Assembly: GCA_003427395.1 (NCBI GenBank)
Contig: BFEA01000007.1
Location: 7,565,415-7,592,227, forward strand
DNA length: 26,813 bases
From: Chara braunii
Taxonomy: Eukaryota; Streptophyta; Charophyceae; Charales; Characeae
Direction of reading: 5' to 3'
The position numbers and the translations under genes were made by a program. This document shows, piece after piece, positions 17,561 through 26,516 of this stretch. Position 1 is the stretch's first letter. Every line of letters starts with the position of its first letter. The notes beneath the pieces were generated by a model, which saw only the letters and a program-made list of their open reading frames with translations, did not search any database and was not told the DNA's origin.

Positions 17561-18498
17561 CGGTTGACTTCCCCGGACTGTGATCAGGAAAGAAGTCGAA
17601 TTGGTCAATGACAGCCATCCAACGGGCGATGGTGCTATTGACGGTGTCTTGGGTCTTGTAGAAGACCAACGGATTGTTGTCTGGTGCCCATCGGAATTGA
17701 CTTCGACCAAGGAGGAAGTGCCGCGACCGCTTGAGCGTGTGGACGAAGGCGAGGAGCTCCTTCTTGCGTGCAACATCAATGGAGTGCACGACGGGCACTT
17801 TCTTGCTGAAATACTCGACCGGGTGCCAGTCCACGCCATCGTGTTGCTCGAGGACGGCTCCAATGCCATAACCGGATATATTCGTAGTGACGCATGTTGG
17901 CAATAGCGGGTCGTATATACGCAAGAGCTCCGCAGATAGTAGCGCGGCTTTGAGATTCAAAATTGATTCCCGCGCATCCTCTCTGAGGTCAAACGGTCGA
18001 TCCTTGCATTGAAGCTTGGTCAAGTGGGTCGTGATCTTCGAGTATCCCTTGATAAAACGTTGGTAGTAGCCAGCAAGGGCAAGGAACAAATGGACATCCG
18101 TAACGTTCCGCGGCTCCGGCCACTCTTGGATGGCTTGAATCTTGTCCGACAACGGACTCATGCCCTCCGGTATGACGCACGTTGGCAATAGCGGGTTGTA
18201 TATGCGCAAGACCTCCGCAAATAGTAGCGCGACTTTGAATTGACTTCGACCAAGGAGGAAGTGTCGTCGCTGCTTGAGCGCGTGGACAAAGGGGACGAGC
18301 TCCTTCTTGCGTGCATCATCAATGGAATGTACGACGGACACTTTCTTGCTGAAATACTCGACCGGGTGTCAGTCCACACCATCGCCTTGCTCGAGGACGA
18401 CTCCAATGCCATAGTCGGATGCATTTGTAGTGACGCACGTTGGCAATAGTGGGTCGTATATGTGCAAGACCTCCGCAGAGAGTAACGCGGCTTTGAGA
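17412..18498 (-). pseudogene. E2 thumb/RNase H with internal duplications
   Basis: An open frame of 309 codons (18341-17412) contains the RNase H core twice. Copy 1 (18498-18236) reads [10 protein letters not shown] ... [21 protein letters not shown] short third piece (about 18236-18173) repeats [15 protein letters not shown]. The frame then jumps back to the RT thumb ([32 protein letters not shown]) and runs into copy 2 (17955-17694). It ends [19 protein letters not shown] and [11 protein letters not shown] before a frameshift near 17540. The RNase H catalytic Asp (TTDAS in E1) is Asn in both copies. Confidence 0.8.
17694..17955 (-). repeat. RNase H segment, duplicate of 18236-18498
   Basis: About 262 bases align with 18236-18498 in direct orientation with roughly 13 percent differences by eye, starting GAATTGACTTCGACCAAGG and ending GCGGCTTTGAGA on the plus strand. 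A third fragment (18173-18240) repeats only the last part. Confidence 0.9.
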
Positions 18499-18499
18499 G

Positions 18500-19512
18500 G
18501 GCCTGACGAGGGGTGATATCCTTTTTGGTGAGGATACAGGAGACGGCGGTGTTGTCGGTGCGAATGGTAAAGTACTGGCCATCGAGGTAAGGGCGCCAGG
18601 CTTTAAAGGCATAGATGACGGCGAGGAGTTCCTTCTCATTGGAGGGATAGTTCATCTCAGCGGCGATGAGCTTCTTACTCGCAAATGCGATAGGGCACTC
18701 GTCAGGAGGTGCTTCGGATCACGTGGGGAATCTTTGATAGTGGGGGGGTCGCAAGGGAAATGTTGGGATAGAACGGCGCCAAGGGCAAAGTTTGAAGCAT
18801 CGGTGGTCACATAGAAGTGGCGAGAAGGGTCGACGATCTTGAGAAGAGGGGCGGTAGTGATGAGGTGTTTGAGCTTGTCGAAGGCGGCTTGGCGGCGTTC
18901 GGTCCATGTGAAGGCCTCGGTGGCGCGGGTGAGCACATGGAGTGGATAGGTGGTGTCGGAGAAGTTTTGGATGAAGGGGCGGTAGTAGTTAGCGAGTCCA
19001 ATGAATGACCTAAGTTGGAGCAAGGTGGTGGAGGGTGAGAACTCGACGAGAGCGGCGACCTTCGAGGGGTCCATGTGGATACCATCAGCAGAGACAATGT
19101 GGCCAAGGTAGTTCTCGCTCGAGGCGACAAAACTGCATTTGCTAAGCTTAGCGTAGAACTTTTGCTCACGGAGGATGGAAAGTACCTTCTCAATGTGTTG
19201 AAGGTGGGACTCGAAGGTGGGATTTAGGATAAGGATGTCGTCGTGGTAGATCACGCCACAGACTTCGAGGAGATTGCGGAAGATGTGGCTCATGGGGGAC
19301 TAGAAGGTCGCTGGGGCATTTGCGAGGCCGAAAGACATCACTAGGAACTCGTAATGCCCGAAGCGAGAGCGAAAGACAGTCTTATGGGTATCTTCCTCGC
19401 GAATACGGATCTGGTGGAAGCCGCTGCGGAGGTCAATCTTGGTGAAGTAGTTGGCTCCGCGGAGGCAATCAAGAAGTTAAGATATCTGAGGGAGTGGATA
19501 CTTATTCTTGAT
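18500..19512 (-). pseudogene. E2 reverse transcriptase and RNase H of a second gypsy lineage
   Basis: Minus-strand frame from about 19512: KNKYPLP, then [40 protein letters not shown], stops at about 19455 and 19300, and the catalytic box GVIYHDDILIL (YHDD instead of YLDD; both Asp kept). The thumb reads LRSFIGLANYYRPFIQNFS and RNase H FYVTTDASNFALGAVL with its Asp intact. After a frameshift near 18655, MNYPSNEKELLAVIYAFKAW and ILTKKDITPRQA follow, and at about 18498 the sequence switches to the E3-like lineage. Residues differ clearly from E3 RT, so this piece came from another family. Confidence 0.82.
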
Positions 19513-19514
19513 CG

Positions 19515-20376
19515 ATGGATAACCCTTACCCCGTCCGGTCGATTGCCGAAACTGCATTGCAACGTGCTCATGGCACAAATGCGGGATTACTTGCACACTG
19601 CAGTACCAGCTCCGTTGATGGACGCTAGAGTAGAGGTTGTCGACCTTCACGACTACGTTGCGAAGATTGACCGCAAGTTGAAGACACAACGGTAAGACGA
19701 CATCGACGCGCCATTGTTATACATACGCATTCATATCAGAGAGGCGACCTGCAACGCTTTGATCGATTGCGGAGCTACTTGCAACTACATGAGCCAAGAC
19801 TTTATGGTACGCGCTGGCCTTGGGCCACACGTTCAGAGGAAGTCGTAGCCTACGCAAGTCACGTTGGCCGACGGTCAAACGCACAAGTCAATCGACCGAT
19901 GCATTGATTCTGTCCCCGTGTACTTTGCCCCGCATGCAAGCGAGGCCGTGTCCTTCGACATTTCGGACACTCAATTCGACATGATCTTGGGCATGTCATG
20001 GCTGCGAAGCGAGGATCACCCGGTGAACTTCTACCGCCGCACCGTTCACGATCGTGATCGGAACGAAGTACTAGTCCCATGCACGGTGCCTCCTCCTCAC
20101 CCTTCGATCAGCTGCCACGTGGTGTCCGCCGCAAGCATTAGAGTTTCCATCATCAAGGATGACATCGAGGAGATGGGGGTGTGTCTTCTCCACGCCCTCC
20201 CGCCCCATGACATTCCATCGACGGACTCGTCACTGAACCCACGCATCATCGAGCTTCTCGACGCCTACAGCAATGTGTTCGAAGCCCCGCACCGGGTAGT
20301 ACCGGATCGGCCCATCCGCCACGAGATCATCCTCGAGGCCGGGCCGTACCTCCGCGTGGTTGCCTCTACCGCATGA
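19515..20376 (+). pseudogene. E3 gag end and aspartic protease
   Basis: The first frame (MDNPYPVRSIAETALQRA, from 19515) gives way near 19610 to a second (MDARVEVVDLHDYVAKIDRK), then a TAA at about 19693. The protease starts APLLYIRIHIREATCNALID with active site D-C-G-A-T (usual D-S-G-A-T) and ISDTQFDMILGMSWL as the second hallmark; a stop lies at about 19848. The 19864-20376 frame continues past the protease to the linker [17 protein letters not shown] before RT and ends in a TGA that overlaps the ATG of the RT frame. Confidence 0.8.
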
Positions 20377-21479
20377 CACAGGAAGAGTTAAGTGTGCTAT
20401 GGGCACAACTCGACGACCTTCTCGAGAAAGGTTGGATTCGGCCTAGCTCTTCGCCATATGGTGCTCCCGTTCTCTTCGTCCGGAAGAAGAACAAGGATTT
20501 GCGGTTGTGCATCGATTATTGCAAGCTCAATGCGCAAACCGTCAAGAACGCCGGCCCTCTTCCGCTCATCGACGACCTCCTCGAACGGCTGGGTGGCGCC
20601 AAGTTCTTCTCCAAGCTTGACCTCAAATCGGGATATCACCAACTCGAGATCCCGCAGGAGGACTGCTACAAGACCGCATTTAAGACGCGATATGGGCATT
20701 TCGAATAGCTAGTTATGCCATTTGGCCTTACGAATGCCCCGGCCACATTCCAAGCGGCTATGACAACGGAGTTCCAACACATGCTGGATAGAATTGTACT
20801 TATCTACCTCAACGACATCTTGGTGTACAACCGGAGTTTGGACGAGCATGTGGAGCACCTGCGCACCGTTTTGGAGCGGCTACGACAAGCCAAGTACAAA
20901 GCCAACCGCGACAAATGCGAATTCGCACGGCAAGAGCTGGAGTACTTGGGACATTATGTGACGGCGCAAGGCATCCATCCGCTTGCGGACAAGATCAAGG
21001 TCATCCGTGTATGGCCCGAGCCCACCAACACCACGGATGTTCGCTCATTCATGGGGTTTTCGGGCTACTATCAACGCTTCATCACCGGGTACTCAAGGAT
21101 TGTCGCACCTATGACGAGATTACAATCGCCAAAGGTGCCATTCGTATTCGATGACGACGCACGCCGGTCATTCCAAGCACTCAAGACGGCCATGCTCATG
21201 GCACCCGTCCTTAGCATCTACGACCCCACCCTGCCAACGAGAGTGACAACTAACGCTTCCGGCTATGGCATTGGGGCAGTCTTGGAACAACACGACGGCG
21301 ACGACTGGCACCCCGTGCAGTATTTCTGCCACAAAGTGCCTCCCATCAATTTACTTGATGATGCAAGGAAGGAGCTGCTCACGTTCGCAATGTCTCTCAA
21401 GCGATGGCGGCACTACCTCCTTGGGCGTCGTAGGTTCACATGGGTCACCTTGGGCGTCGTAGGTTCACATGGGTCATAG
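20373..21479 (+). pseudogene. E3 reverse transcriptase and RNase H
   Basis: The RT reads [45 protein letters not shown] and RYGHFE, then an in-frame TAG (20706-20708), then LVMPFGLTNAPATFQ and the catalytic box LIYLNDILVY, in which the first Asp of YLDD is Asn. The thumb reads MGFSGYYQRFITGYSRI. RNase H starts [17 protein letters not shown], with the catalytic Asp replaced by Asn, then DDWHPVQYFCHKV. The frame ends early at 21479 because a 29-bp tandem duplication (21419-21476) shifts it. The continuation DNNPLTYYKTQDTV follows in another frame, and a small deletion near 21530 removes the GRWM-type residues seen in E2. Confidence 0.87.
21419..21476 (+). repeat. 29-bp perfect tandem duplication in E3 RNase H
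   Basis: CCTTGGGCGTCGTAGGTTCA plus nine more bases (ending CATGGGTCA) occurs at 21419-21447 and identically at 21448-21476. Because 29 is not a multiple of three, it causes the premature stop just after. Perfect identity suggests it is younger than the other damage. Confidence 0.97.
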
Positions 21480-21569
21480 ACAACAACCCGTTGACCTACT
21501 ACAAGACGCAGGATACGGTGAGCAGCACGATTCATCGACCAATTTGACTTCACACCGAAACATTTCGCC

Positions 21570-23130
21570 GGCCTCTCCAATCGCGCAGCAGATGCACTCT
21601 CGCGAAGACTCAATCTTTGCGCTATGACACATCATGCCTTCGCATTCGACGAGGAACTCCAGCGACACTTCATCCGGGGCTATGAGTCTGATCCGGATTT
21701 CGCCACGTTGTATGCGCAGCTATCTTCGGATCACCCGCCGGCCAGCCACTATCGCATCGTCGACAGGTACTTGCTCCTCCACTTGCGCGGCAAGGACTTA
21801 TTGTATGTCCCACGAAACCATCGTCTTCGGACTCGCGTTCTCGGTGAGTACCATGACTCGCGACTCGCCAGCCATTTCGGAGTCAATCGCACTATTGCAC
21901 GACTTCAACAACGATTCTCATGGTCCGACCTCATTACCGATGTCACTCGGTATTGCGACTCTTGCAAAGTTTGCCGACGAAGCAAGCCCCGCAACAGCAA
22001 TCCCTATGGCGAGTTGCTCCCGATGCCTATCCCACGGGAACCCGGTCTCTCCATTGTCATGGACGTCACCGGTCCATTTCCCCGCGATCGCCTCGGGCAC
22101 GACGGCATCTTCAGGGTCGTTGACCGTTTGAGTAAGTATGCGCAATTTCTCCCTTGCAAGTACTACGCCACGGCTCCCGAACTTGCGCCCCTCTTGCACA
22201 CTGTCTGGATTTGCAGCCACGGCGTACCGAAAGACATCGTCAGCGACCGCGACACTCGTTTCATGTCAGCATTTTGGACTTCTCTCATGCAGGAATCCGG
22301 CACGAAGATGAAACCAAGTTCGGCTCGACATCCACAAACAGACGGGCAAACGGAGCGGGCACATCAAACCGCTCAAATAATGCTTCGTACGCTCATCCGT
22401 CCGGATCAGAAGGTTGACCGCCTCCCCGACATCGAGTTCGCCTACAACACTTCGTTGACTCCATTCGAGTTGCGTCACGGTGGCCGGAAGGGCCGTATCT
22501 TCGCTGATCCTCTCCTCCCACAAACATTCGACATAGACGCTGCTTGCTCCCCCGCTTCTGTTCGGAAGTACAGGGAATTGTTGGATCAAGCCCGCGCGAA
22601 CATACAAAAGGTTCAAGTTCGCATGCAGCATCAAGCCAACAAGCGTCGCGTGCCATGTCCCATCCGCGCCGGTGATCTGGTTTGGGTCTCCACAAAAGAG
22701 TTTGCACTCGAGCAGGATGTTCGCGCAAACTACTCCCCAAGTGGTTTGGACCATGACCCGTAACATCAGCCGCGGGCGATGAGCCCGATGACCCCTCATT
22801 TGTGATCAACATCCCCCTGCATCTGACGGTCCATCCAGTCTTTCACGCCTCGAAGTTGGCGACATATACACCAGCTAAGAGCGACGACTTCCCGGGCCGA
22901 CGATCGCAAGATCCTCCATCTATGGACGGTCATCAGGACGTTGACCGCGTCATCACTGATCGCAAGAACGGCAGCAAGCCTTGACAGTACAAAGTTACAT
23001 TCAAGCGTGCAATCTTGACGACACTCGATGGATTTCAAGAGCAGATTTGAAAGTATCCGCACCGCTGATCTACGCTCACTACGAGCGACAAAGGTTCGCT
23101 CAGGGAACTTCACGACCTACCCCTCCCACC
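21570..23130 (+). pseudogene. E3 integrase and chromodomain-like tail
   Basis: Starts with the RNase H end AADALSRRLN. The 379-codon frame 21624-22763 has the zinc head (EYHDSRLASHFGVNRTIARL, CDSCKVCRR) and core motifs VMDVTGPFPRDRLG, VSDRDTRFMSAF and HPQTDGQTERAHQ, so all catalytic acids are intact. A short in-frame deletion removes the HPAIR segment present in E2 (here NTSLTPFELRHGG). It goes on to CPIRAGDLVWVSTKEF. After a stop, HLTVHPVFHASKLATYTP matches E2, and after another (about 22981) QYKVTF and DDTRWISRADLKVSAP form a chromodomain-like end. Confidence 0.86.
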
Positions 23131-23190
23131 CGGACTGTGGTCCCTCGCTCAGACAGACAGCTTCGCCCTCGCAGGTAAACTCGGTCTTTC

Positions 23191-23203
23191 AAGGAGAGGG
23201 GGG
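23191..23203 (+). other. E3 polypurine tract
   Basis: AAGGAGAGGGGGG immediately before the LTR start TGTGGC; equivalent to the E2 tract on the other strand. Confidence 0.87.
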
Positions 23204-24800
23204 TGTGGCATACTACGCAGCCACACGGGCCTGCAGGGCCCGACCAGAGTTTTCAGCCAAAAAGCCTGAAAACAAGGGCTTACAGGCCCTGTGTCGTTTC
23301 AGCCTGAAAGCCTGAAAACGAGTGCCTTCAGGCCCTATTATGTCGTTTCAGCCTAATACAGGGCCTTCCAGGCCCTGAGTCTTTTCAGCCTGAAACGGAG
23401 GGCCATTTTCAGGCCCTCATAAGATCAACCTGCCCTGAAACTTAGGCACCAGACCAGGGTTTTAGCACACGCCATTTTTGGCCTGTTTTCAAGACAACCC
23501 TTGGTTGAACCTGAACGCCAGGGTCTGGCACGTTTTGGCATTGGCAAGAGCAGCCTCCTGGACGGGCCAGCACTATATAAGACTGGCCCGCCCTACAGGC
23601 TGGAGACAGGCTCGAGGTAGTTCCTAGGAACTTCCTAGGCACTTCACGTGCAGGAGGCAGGAGGCAGTCTTCAGTAGTCGGCAGCAGCACTCTGGAGGAG
23701 CGCTGCAGTAGTAGTAGCGTTAGCAGTAGTCTTCAGCGCTGGGCGCTAGTAGGAGCTAGAGTAGTGGTGGACAGAGAGGGATGGTTGGCGGAGGCCAGGG
23801 AGACTTACCTGTGGTGCCATAGCTCCAGCTTCGTCTTTGAGGTACCTGCAACAAGGCGCCTCCTTCACAGGTTAGTACCGGACTGAGAGAGAGAGAGAGA
23901 GAGAGTCCTTCTTCTTCCTCTTTTAAGTCCACCATCTCCTCCTCACCCTCTCGCTGCCTAACTGCTCAGTACCTGCAGACTACAAGAGAGAGAGATTGGT
24001 GACTTTGGGACTTGACGACATTGGATTCAGACTCGACATTGGGATTCAGATATTTGACGAGGGATTATTTGGGACCTGTGCCGAAGACTTGGTGTTGACG
24101 AAATTCCCATCTTCCTTTCTTCTTCGTCTAACCCCCCTCTTCTTCGTCTGTGCATGGTTGGGGACTGGCGCATTCGTCCTGTGTGAGCGCCAGGCCCCTT
24201 CACACCATGGACTGATGATGATGCATGTTTGGGGCTGCACTGCGACATTGATTGTTCGGATCATTGGTATTTAAACCTTCCACTGTGCTATCTTGTACTT
24301 TGTGAGAGAGGTCGGTTCTCGTTCTGGTCTGCACCTTCACGGTATGCGACATGCACACAGTTGCTTGACTGGACTAGGACTGACTGGGACTGGTACTCAG
24401 CAAGGGTGGACTCCACCGCTTGCCCACTTGCCTCTGTCTAGACACGAACCAACTTCGAAAGGCCACTACTGGGACCTTCCGGAAGTCTGTAGTCCTGGCC
24501 TTTCGAATACTGTAGCAGCTACGACCTTGACCTTTCAGGACTGTAGCAGCTATGACCTTGACCTTTCAGGAGTCCTACAGCTACGACTTCGAGAACTCCC
24601 TAAGACCTCTATCCGACAGGTCTACAGATCGAACCCCTACAACCTATGGACCCTACGACACTCTACTGACTGTTGCGAATACACAGGTCACGGGTTCAAC
24701 TCTCGGGATCGACGCAGGTAATGTACATAGGTAAGGGAAAGTCTAGGGATCGAGCCCTGGGATCTGCATTCGCTACTGCTAACAGGTGAATACCGTTTCA
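23204..24800 (+). mobile_element. E3 3' LTR, about 1.6 kb
   Basis: Runs from TGTGGCATACTACG after the polypurine tract to AATACCGTTTCA. The right end is fixed because two other copies (13883 and, inverted, 26517) lose similarity at the same CA. It contains a palindrome-bearing tandem array (about 23230-23420), a (GA)n run (about 23885-23905), an antisense splice cassette (23809-23877) and a 31-bp near-duplicate of CTGTAGCAGCTACGACCTTG (about 24512-24570). No second LTR of this element is in the window. Confidence 0.78.
23809..23877 (-). promoter_or_regulatory. Splice-signal cassette in E3 LTR, sense to myosin
   Basis: On the minus strand: TACTAAC branch consensus (23877-23871), 3' splice site TTGTTGCAG ending at 23846 (26 bases after the branch A), a 37-nt exon-like segment (23845-23809) ending ATGGCACCACAG, and the donor GTAAGT. 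All spacings equal those in the E2 LTR. Because the myosin gene is also read on the minus strand, this cassette is in the same sense as the surrounding intron and could act as a cryptic exon. A 37-nt exon would shift the myosin frame. Confidence 0.5.
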
Positions 24801-25354
24801 AGTTTCCTGTTGAGGATGTGCAAACGGAGATTGGGTCTTTCCATCCTTATTCTAATAAAACATTAGAATATTTTAGGTTTTTCCCCAGCCCTTCATTTTT
24901 TGGTTTTTTTGTTTACCCTTTACATTCAGTGCACTTTTGCCTTACAGCATTATGGTGATTTGTTTTCTTTTCTCTCACTCTTTTTCTTTTTTTTTTGCTG
25001 TTAGGAAGTATGGTGTCCACATTCTGGATTGATGGCAAGTCTGGTTAAAAAGGCCATTGGACTTCGTATAAATGGCATGACAAATCACTGAAAATTCAGG
25101 CCTCCGTTAACCATCTCTCAGCTCCTCTCTCAGCATCGACTCTGAGGTTTCCTGGCGTCACTGTGTCCTGTAGAAAGGCTAGAGCAGAAACTCTTCTGAG
25201 AGTCTTGAGTGAATGGCTTAAAGAAAGTCTTCAGAGGTGCAGATCAAAATATACATAGATGTTTCTTTTTCAATTTAGCATTTGCAATGGCAATAAAATG
25301 ATCAAATCATGCACGAAAGCAGTATTTGCCTACAGTGCGCTTAGCTCCTCATAC
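24801..25354 (-). other. Intron segment next to exon A
   Basis: AT-rich, with T runs on the plus strand (24895-24912, 24980-25002) and no gene. The myosin intron starts at its right edge with GTATGAGG. It includes the dispersed repeat at 25066-25119. Confidence 0.5.
25066..25119 (+). repeat. 55-bp dispersed repeat with TATAAATGGCATG (copy 2)
   Basis: Direct copy of 5495-5549, with the same order of TATAAATGGCATG, TGAAAATT, CTCCGTTAACC and CTCTC. No flanking similarity was seen. Confidence 0.7.
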
Positions 25355-25497
25355 CTGTGTCATTCTCCCGAACAACGTTGTTTGTCTTCTCCTTTGTGGA
25401 GTTGTCCCACCTCCGCCACCGGCCTTGAGAGTTCGCTGCAGAAGATGAAGAAGAGTGGATGTGTTTGAAAGCCAGTAGGCTAGCACATCATTGTTAT
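25355..25497 (-). CDS. Class XI myosin, pre-DIL tail exon (exon A)
   Basis: 143 bases, read on the minus strand. After a split first codon (phase 1; completing Asp) it encodes DNNDVLAYWLSNTSTLLHLL, then QRTLKA, a Gly-rich insert and TTPQRRRQTTLFGRMTQ. Plant class XI myosins have AIE-x-QDNNDVLAYWLSN-TSTLLLLLQRTLKASG, a TPQRRR motif and FGRMTQ at this place, so the identification is firm. Boundaries: acceptor CATTCAG at 25498-25504 with a CTAAT branch-like motif 28 bases upstream (an alternative TTTACAG lies at 25508-25514), and donor CAG|GTATGA at 25355/25354. It joins in phase 0 to exon B at 1066. The upstream exon (RPVAAC...RIIQTIG region) is not in the window. Confidence 0.92.
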
Positions 25498-25950
25498 CTG
25501 AATGGCTCTGTAAACATAGACACATTAGTGAAAATCATATCAGACAAATCTGCCTTCTTTCTTCAGGGCTCCCTGCGTTGTGCCAAAACCATTGCTTACC
25601 TCAAAATAACGAATTAACATCCCTTCATAGACATCAGCAGCTGAAAATTGCCCACATTCGGCTCATGCCCAACGAGTGTTCTCCCTATACTGGTTTTCAC
25701 CTTTTCATATTATTTATTTTCTAATTATTTGTTTCCTCGATGTCAGAGGACATAACACCACCAAAGACTCGAGCGATCATCAATACAGATTCACCCATGT
25801 GCTGGTACACAGAGGCCGTGATAGGTTCTGCCTACCATGTGCAAAGGGGTTGCGAGGGAGGTAGGTGGGCTGAGACCGTGAGGCACAGAAGGTTTAGTGC
25901 CCCAATTTTGATGATTTATTTATTTTTATTAAATTTATTTTCCTTTTTAT
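25498..25950 (-). other. Intron upstream of exon A; no gene identified
   Basis: I looked on the minus strand for the preceding myosin exon and did not find it. On the plus strand 25745-25859 has exon-like edges (TGTCAG before, GTAGGT after) and an open frame, but I recognise nothing in it. A very AT-rich stretch (25910-25960) follows. Confidence 0.45.
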
Positions 25951-26180
25951 TTTAAATAGGTCCTTATGGTCCTGGCTCCTTTTCCATTCTGCGGAGCGTC
26001 AGTCCGGTTCCAATTCCCTCGGCAAGTCAAAATTGAACTCGTACTGTTCCTCCTTCGTGAACTTCATGGTATTCCGTTGCCTTGCCGCTAAGCTTGATAC
26101 CACTTCTTCCATATCAGCCTGTTGTCCGTTATGGTGGCAACCTTGCCCCTTAACAACCAGTCCTTCAGGAATCTGTGTCT
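25950..26180 (-). pseudogene. E5 gag N-terminal remnant
   Basis: Minus-strand frame reading SLAARQRNTMKFTKEEQYEF, then NFDLPRELEPD and a stop, then RSAEWKRSQDHKD. About 80 bases (25960-26040) are an inverted copy of 8250-8330, where E1 reads FLDLPVE, stop, EPD. Both copies carry a TGA after EPD. It is only the start of gag; nothing follows. Confidence 0.6.
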
Positions 26181-26284
26181 CTTGACTGCATGCTTTTCTG
26201 GTCTGTTATGATCCTGGCCAATTTCGAGATACACATTCATCAGATAACACAATGCTGTCCAATGTCAGAAGGAAATGAATGAAC

Positions 26285-26345
26285 TTGAGAGGAGAGAGAG
26301 GATTAGAAGAAGAAGAAGAAGTAAGAAAGAAGAAGAAGACGATGT
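26285..26345. repeat. Purine-rich GA/GAA tract
   Basis: Runs of GAGA and AAGAAGAAG on the plus strand, i.e. a TTC/CT tract on the myosin strand. A low-complexity 66-codon minus-strand ORF crosses it and is not considered a gene. Confidence 0.75.
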
Positions 26346-26516
26346 ACACCAGCATAGACAAATGACAAGGCTCTTCTTCCTCGCCCAACAATCTCCTCCT
26401 CCTCATCTCCCCCTTCTCTTATTCATACAAGAAATAATAATACAATGTTGAATGACTGATCCAGAATCAATGTCCGAGTTCCTCTTCTACTGCCGGCATC
26501 ACTTGAGGTCCACCAT

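Larger units (their letters stand above)
14815..19512 (-). mobile_element. E2, mosaic gypsy element (minus strand)
   Basis: Reading on the minus strand: RT and RNase H of one lineage (19512-18500), then thumb, RNase H, integrase and chromodomain-like tail of a second lineage (18498-16040), a polypurine tract (15932-15920) and a 3' LTR (from 15919 down). Gag, protease and 5' LTR are absent. The second lineage is the same family as E3 (shared blocks such as KPSSARHPQTDG and SCKVCRR). Several stops and frameshifts make it inactive. The LTR is cut off near 14815 where the E4 remnant abuts. Confidence 0.82.
19515..24800 (+). mobile_element. E3, gypsy element with chromodomain-like tail and 3' LTR
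   Basis: Plus-strand gag end, protease, RT, RNase H, integrase, chromodomain-like tail, polypurine tract and a complete-looking 3' LTR. The 5' LTR, primer site and most of gag are missing; the left end abuts the E2 RT fragment at about 19512-19515. Dead copy: stops in RT and tail, a frameshifting 29-bp duplication in RNase H, and changed catalytic residues. Confidence 0.87.
1067..25354 (-). other. 24.3-kb myosin XI intron packed with retroelements
   Basis: On the minus strand the intron opens with GTATGAGG after exon A (25355) and ends with TGTGTGGTCTCAG before exon B (1066). It is a phase 0 intron. The join needs no extra residues: known plant myosin XI proteins pass directly from FGRMTQ into a short variable linker and then [12 protein letters not shown]. 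Inside lie at least four gypsy-type elements or fragments (E1-E4), one LINE and several tandem repeats. The assignment to a single intron rests on both exons being from the same gene and strand in the right order. A mis-scaffolded assembly is the main alternative. Confidence 0.8.

Noticed and set aside
16169-18341. Plus-strand ORFs antisense to E2 pol (for example 16223-16552 and 17580-17906).
   Set aside because: They are shadows of the minus-strand integrase and RNase H frames.
24257-24275. CATTGGTATTTAAACC could be an LTR end plus tRNA-Met primer site.
   Set aside because: Only the first few bases match the primer site, and the three shared ends at ACCGTTTCA place the LTR edge at 24800.
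25745-25859. Plus-strand open stretch with TGTCAG before and GTAGGT after, resembling an exon.
   Set aside because: Opposite strand to myosin, no recognisable protein, and no partner exon; mentioned only as intron content.
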